Positions 4,593 through 6,458 of a stretch of 6,458 bases of DNA are shown here, one piece after another (the stretch's first letter is position 1; every line of letters starts with the position of its first letter). The position numbers and the translations under genes were made by a program. The DNA comes from Acidobacteriota bacterium. GTDB lineage: Bacteria > Acidobacteriota > Terriglobia > Terriglobales > Acidobacteriaceae. The stretch lies in contig JAJZCP010000094.1 in the NCBI GenBank assembly GCA_021846065.1, positions 1 to 6,458 on the forward strand, in the 5' to 3' direction. The notes under the pieces are model-generated. The model was not told where the DNA came from, searched no databases, and saw only the letters and a program-made list of their open reading frames with translations.

Positions 4593-5984
4593 CTACACGC
4601 TGGGCTGGGATGGTGCGGCTGCGATGGACGGCAGGCTTCTGCCGGGCCATCGTGCGGCAATCGCTGTGCCGGCCAGAATAAAGATCATCGGAAAGCACTC
4701 GAGCGTGTAACGATCCTCGGGTGCCTCAATGGTAAGCAGAAGCGCGCAGCGCAGCAGAACATACGCGATCATCATGCCGCGGAACGGTACGCGCTGCCGT
4801 AGCCCCCACAGCGCCAGCAGCAGGTACAGAAGATTGACTGCGGCATAAGCCCAACTGAAAATTGTCTCCGCGTGATGGCGGTCGTATTGCCACCAGCGCA
4901 GTTCAATCCATAGCTGCGCTGTGCGGGGCCGCAGCCACATATCCGCCAGCCGCGCCAGGGGAAGCGCGACCCAATAGCGCAAAGGGTGCGCCGCGATGCG
5001 CTCGTCGGCCAGATGCCCAAAGGCGCGGCTCAGGGCTGGCGTCATCGTTTGCGTCCGGTTATAAGCGCCGATCAGCGCGCGCGTCTCCGCCGCCTGCGAG
5101 CCGTGGCCCCAGGCTCGGGCAGGCAGGGCTGCAGGGTCAATCGGATCGCCGCTCACGTTCCAATAAACCTCGGCCGTAGAGGTGTACTCCACGCACCAGG
5201 TACGGATCCAGCGCACCCAGCCCCGCGGGGTAAACTCGCCAGGATCGTTGGCGTAGCGGGGCGCCAGGGGTTCAAAGACGTGGAAGGTGTGCGCGTTGCG
5301 CGCCATCCAGGCGACAAACGGCAGCAGCGTGATGGCAGCGCACAGAACAGCCAGCCCCGCACGCTGGCGGAGCTCCACGTGGCCGTCGTAAAGAATCATG
5401 GCGGGCAGCAGTACCACGCCGAGCAGCGCGCCGTCTGGCCGCAGCAGGGCACACCACGATATGGCGAAGGCGAGCGTCCAGAACCAGCGTCCGACGCTTG
5501 GTGCTTCGGTGTATCGAAGCAGCGCGTAGAGTCCCAGCGCGATGCAGAAGATTGTCGGCGTCTCGGTCAGTGGCAGTGCGACATAATTCGCCGTGAAAGG
5601 GCAGAGTGTGGCCAGAAAGAGCGCCGCGATGCCGGCCCGGCGCGAAATGGCGCGGGCGGCAAAGCTGGCGACAAGCAGACATGCAGCCAGGTCCATGACC
5701 GTCTGTACCAGCAGCACGGCCGTCCACCGTCCGGCGCCAAAAATGCCGAAGCAGGCCGCAAGAAACAGTGGATAGCCGGGTAGCCGGATCAGCGTCGGCT
5801 GAATGCCCCACGGGCGCGTGATGCCGTAGATACCATGCGCAAACCAGTTATAGGCAATGTCGGCGTAGACCAGCGTATCGCCGTCGATCACAGGATAGCT
5901 GCGCAGGAACCAGAGCCGCAGCAGCAGCCCTGTCAGCAGGGCGAAGAAGACGTGTCGCTTTGCGGATCGCAGAAATCCTGGCAT
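4593..5984 (-). CDS. GT-C fold membrane glycosyltransferase (ArnT/PMT-like)
   Basis: This 463-residue polytopic membrane protein resembles the GT39/GT83 group, which transfers sugars from polyprenyl-phosphate donors to lipids or proteins on the outer face of the inner membrane. After a first helix (about 12-28), the first external loop carries the acidic motif IDGDTLVYADIAYNW (Asp34 and Asp36), the usual catalytic position. A second loop has RLPGYPLFLAACFGIFG. Further hydrophobic helices lie at about 88-108, 116-136, 142-157, 168-200, 208-227, 375-394 and 401-418. The C-terminal EDRYTLECFPMIFILAG at about 423-439 matches the RY-x-x-P-type segment common in this group. Residues 245-370 form a periplasmic-type domain rich in Trp and Arg. 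Acceptor and donor cannot be told. It is monocistronic in view, converging on the LolA-like gene with 6 bases between stops. The start at 5984 has a TATTCT 8 bases upstream and no Shine-Dalgarno sequence. Confidence 0.82.
   Translation of the reverse strand: MPGFLRSAKRHVFFALLTGLLLRLWFLRSYPVIDGDTLVYADIAYNWFAHGIYGITRPWGIQPTLIRLPGYPLFLAACFGIFGAGRWTAVLLVQTVMDLAACLLVASFAARAISRRAGIAALFLATLCPFTANYVALPLTETPTIFCIALGLYALLRYTEAPSVGRWFWTLAFAISWCALLRPDGALLGVVLLPAMILYDGHVELRQRAGLAVLCAAITLLPFVAWMARNAHTFHVFEPLAPRYANDPGEFTPRGWVRWIRTWCVEYTSTAEVYWNVSGDPIDPAALPARAWGHGSQAAETRALIGAYNRTQTMTPALSRAFGHLADERIAAHPLRYWVALPLARLADMWLRPRTAQLWIELRWWQYDRHHAETIFSWAYAAVNLLYLLLALWGLRQRVPFRGMMIAYVLLRCALLLTIEAPEDRYTLECFPMIFILAGTAIAARWPGRSLPSIAAAPSQPSV
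4622..4652. terminator. Two-tier hairpin at the convergent gene ends (candidate terminator)
   Basis: CGATGG at 4622-4627 pairs with CCATCG at 4647-4652. Inside that, CGGCAG at 4629-4634 pairs with CTGCCG at 4639-4644 around a GCTT loop, with a 1/2-base internal loop between the stems. It lies 35 bases after the LolA-like stop on + and inside the last 20 codons of the glycosyltransferase on -. No T-run follows on either strand, so it would be a Rho-assisted or mRNA-stabilising structure rather than a classical terminator. With only 6 bases between the stops, no terminator fits between the genes. Confidence 0.4.
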
Positions 5985-5992
5985 CGGGTTGC

Positions 5993-5998
5993 AGAATA
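5993..5998 (-). promoter_or_regulatory. Candidate extended -10 box of the glycosyltransferase gene
   Basis: Read on the minus strand, TGG-TATTCT has a TG at the extended -10 position and a hexamer matching TATAAT at four of six positions. It ends 8 bases before the ATG (5984-5982). The intervening GCAACCCG has no Shine-Dalgarno sequence, so the message may be leaderless. No -35 hexamer was recognised. Confidence 0.4.
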
Positions 5999-6102
5999 CC
6001 AGCGGCTGCCGGGCTGGGCCTGGGTTTCGCTCCGGGCAGCGGCCCCCTGTTTACGGGAGGGGCGCGTGGCTCTTTCATCCAGGAAATCTGGCCGCCTGCT
6101 GC

Positions 6103-6108
6103 GATAAT
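6103..6108 (+). promoter_or_regulatory. Candidate extended -10 box of the gene at 6127
   Basis: TGC-GATAAT has a TG at the extended -10 position and matches TATAAT at five of six positions. The ATG lies 18 bases further on, so the predicted leader is only about 10-12 bases. GGAG at 6109-6112 lies mostly upstream of the expected transcription start and too far from the ATG to act as a usual ribosome site. Confidence 0.45.
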
Positions 6109-6126
6109 GGAGCGAGCCTCCCAAGC

Positions 6127-6458
6127 ATGAGCAAGCCAATCTTTTACGACCCAGGACGCAAACGCTGGAAGCGGCTGCGGCGCATCTTCGATGTGCTCGC
6201 GGTACTGTCGACGGTCGTACTGATCGCTTTTGGCATCAACGTGCTGCGCAGTGACAAGCTGCCGGAGCTGCTGCTGCCGGTCCAGAAAAAGAACTACAAG
6301 CCGCTGCGCGACCTGGGCGCCAGCAGGCGAGGCAAATCTGCGCTCCGTGGACGCCGCTCGAAGAAGGGTCGCCGCCCGTCCGATGTGCCGCTCAACTCCG
6401 GTCTGGGCCTGCGCGCGGCTTATTACGTTGATTACGATTCGGCCAGCTATTCCTCGCT
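6127..6458 (+). CDS. N-terminus of a membrane-anchored protein, probably a multidomain polysaccharide deacetylase/glycosyltransferase
   Basis: The frame is open from ATG 6127 to the window edge, 110 full codons with no stop. The N-terminus MSKPIFYDPGRKRWKRLRR is cytoplasmic and strongly basic. One helix follows at about 21-40 (FDVLAVLSTVVLIAFGINVL), then an external segment LPELLLPVQKKNYKPL, an Arg/Lys-rich linker at 66-83, and the start of a folded domain at about 96 (RAAYYVDYDSASYSSL). This layout matches, from memory, large acidobacterial proteins in which a GH18-like domain is followed by a NodB polysaccharide deacetylase and a GT2 glycosyltransferase, acting on an exported polysaccharide. 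Those downstream domains lie outside the window, so the function is inferred from the N-terminus alone. The neighbouring GT-C gene is divergent and may share regulation. Confidence 0.6.
   Translation, partial: MSKPIFYDPGRKRWKRLRRIFDVLAVLSTVVLIAFGINVLRSDKLPELLLPVQKKNYKPLRDLGASRRGKSALRGRRSKKGRRPSDVPLNSGLGLRAAYYVDYDSASYSS

Larger units (their letters stand above)
5985..6126. other. Divergent intergenic promoter region
   Basis: This gap of 142 bases separates two divergently transcribed envelope genes, so promoters for both should lie here. Candidate -10 boxes sit near each end (5993-5998 on minus, 6103-6108 on plus), both with an extended -10 TG dinucleotide. The middle is GC-rich, with C/G runs around 6042-6062 that can pair only weakly. 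I see no operator palindrome. Confidence 0.6.

Noticed and set aside
4986..5783. Plus-strand open frame of 265 codons antisense to the glycosyltransferase
   Set aside because: The minus-strand frame encodes a clear polytopic membrane protein with family-like motifs. The plus-strand frame is a basic, low-complexity shadow typical of high-GC DNA.
6042..6062. Possible operator or hairpin in the C/G-rich stretch of the divergent region
   Set aside because: Only 3-4 base pairs can form consistently (CCC/GGG around a 7-base interval), with no symmetric half-sites.
6109..6121. GGAG as Shine-Dalgarno for the gene at 6127, possibly sequestered by CTCC
   Set aside because: The spacing of 14 bases is too long and only four base pairs would form. 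Part of the site would also lie upstream of the predicted transcription start.

Overview
The window is about 6.5 kb of GC-rich (roughly 60% by eye), densely packed bacterial chromosome. The gene set is a MutY glycosylase, a seryl-tRNA synthetase followed by a small membrane protein and a LolA-like protein, a GT-C type glycosyltransferase, and the start of a membrane-anchored protein resembling envelope-polysaccharide enzymes. Together with the palindromic intergenic repeats, this looks most like an Acidobacteriota genome of the Terriglobia (subdivision 1) type. That assignment rests on protein style and remembered neighbourhoods, not on a search. No mobile element, CRISPR array, phage gene or RNA gene was found.

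Layout. (1) Positions 1-133 are the 3' end of an unidentified gene, closed by a perfect 30-base palindromic terminator at 155-184. (2) mutY (223-1311, +) is followed after 17 bases by a small lipoprotein gene (1329-1880, +), probably in one transcript. (3) The 344-base gap 1881-2224 has no convincing gene. It holds two copies of a composite repeat, each made of hairpin module A, a spacer of 26-27 bases and hairpin module B, plus a truncated third B arm. (4) serS (2225-3505, +), a 122-residue single-pass membrane protein overlapping it by 4 bases (3502-3870, +), and a secreted LolA-like protein (3882-4586, +) form a tight operon. (5) A multi-spanning GT-C glycosyltransferase (4593-5984, -) converges on that operon with only 6 bases between stop codons. 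(6) A 142-base divergent intergenic region precedes the first 110 codons of a membrane-anchored protein (6127 to window end, +).

Functionally the window mixes housekeeping genes (oxidative DNA repair, tRNA charging) with envelope genes (lipoprotein, LolA-like periplasmic protein, integral membrane glycosyltransferase, membrane-anchored polysaccharide enzyme). I see no single coherent new system. The most unusual signals are the composite A-B palindromic repeat and a recurring promoter arrangement. In that arrangement three genes (mutY, serS, the glycosyltransferase) carry a -10-like hexamer only 7-8 bases before the ATG and lack a Shine-Dalgarno sequence, which would be compatible with leaderless mRNAs.
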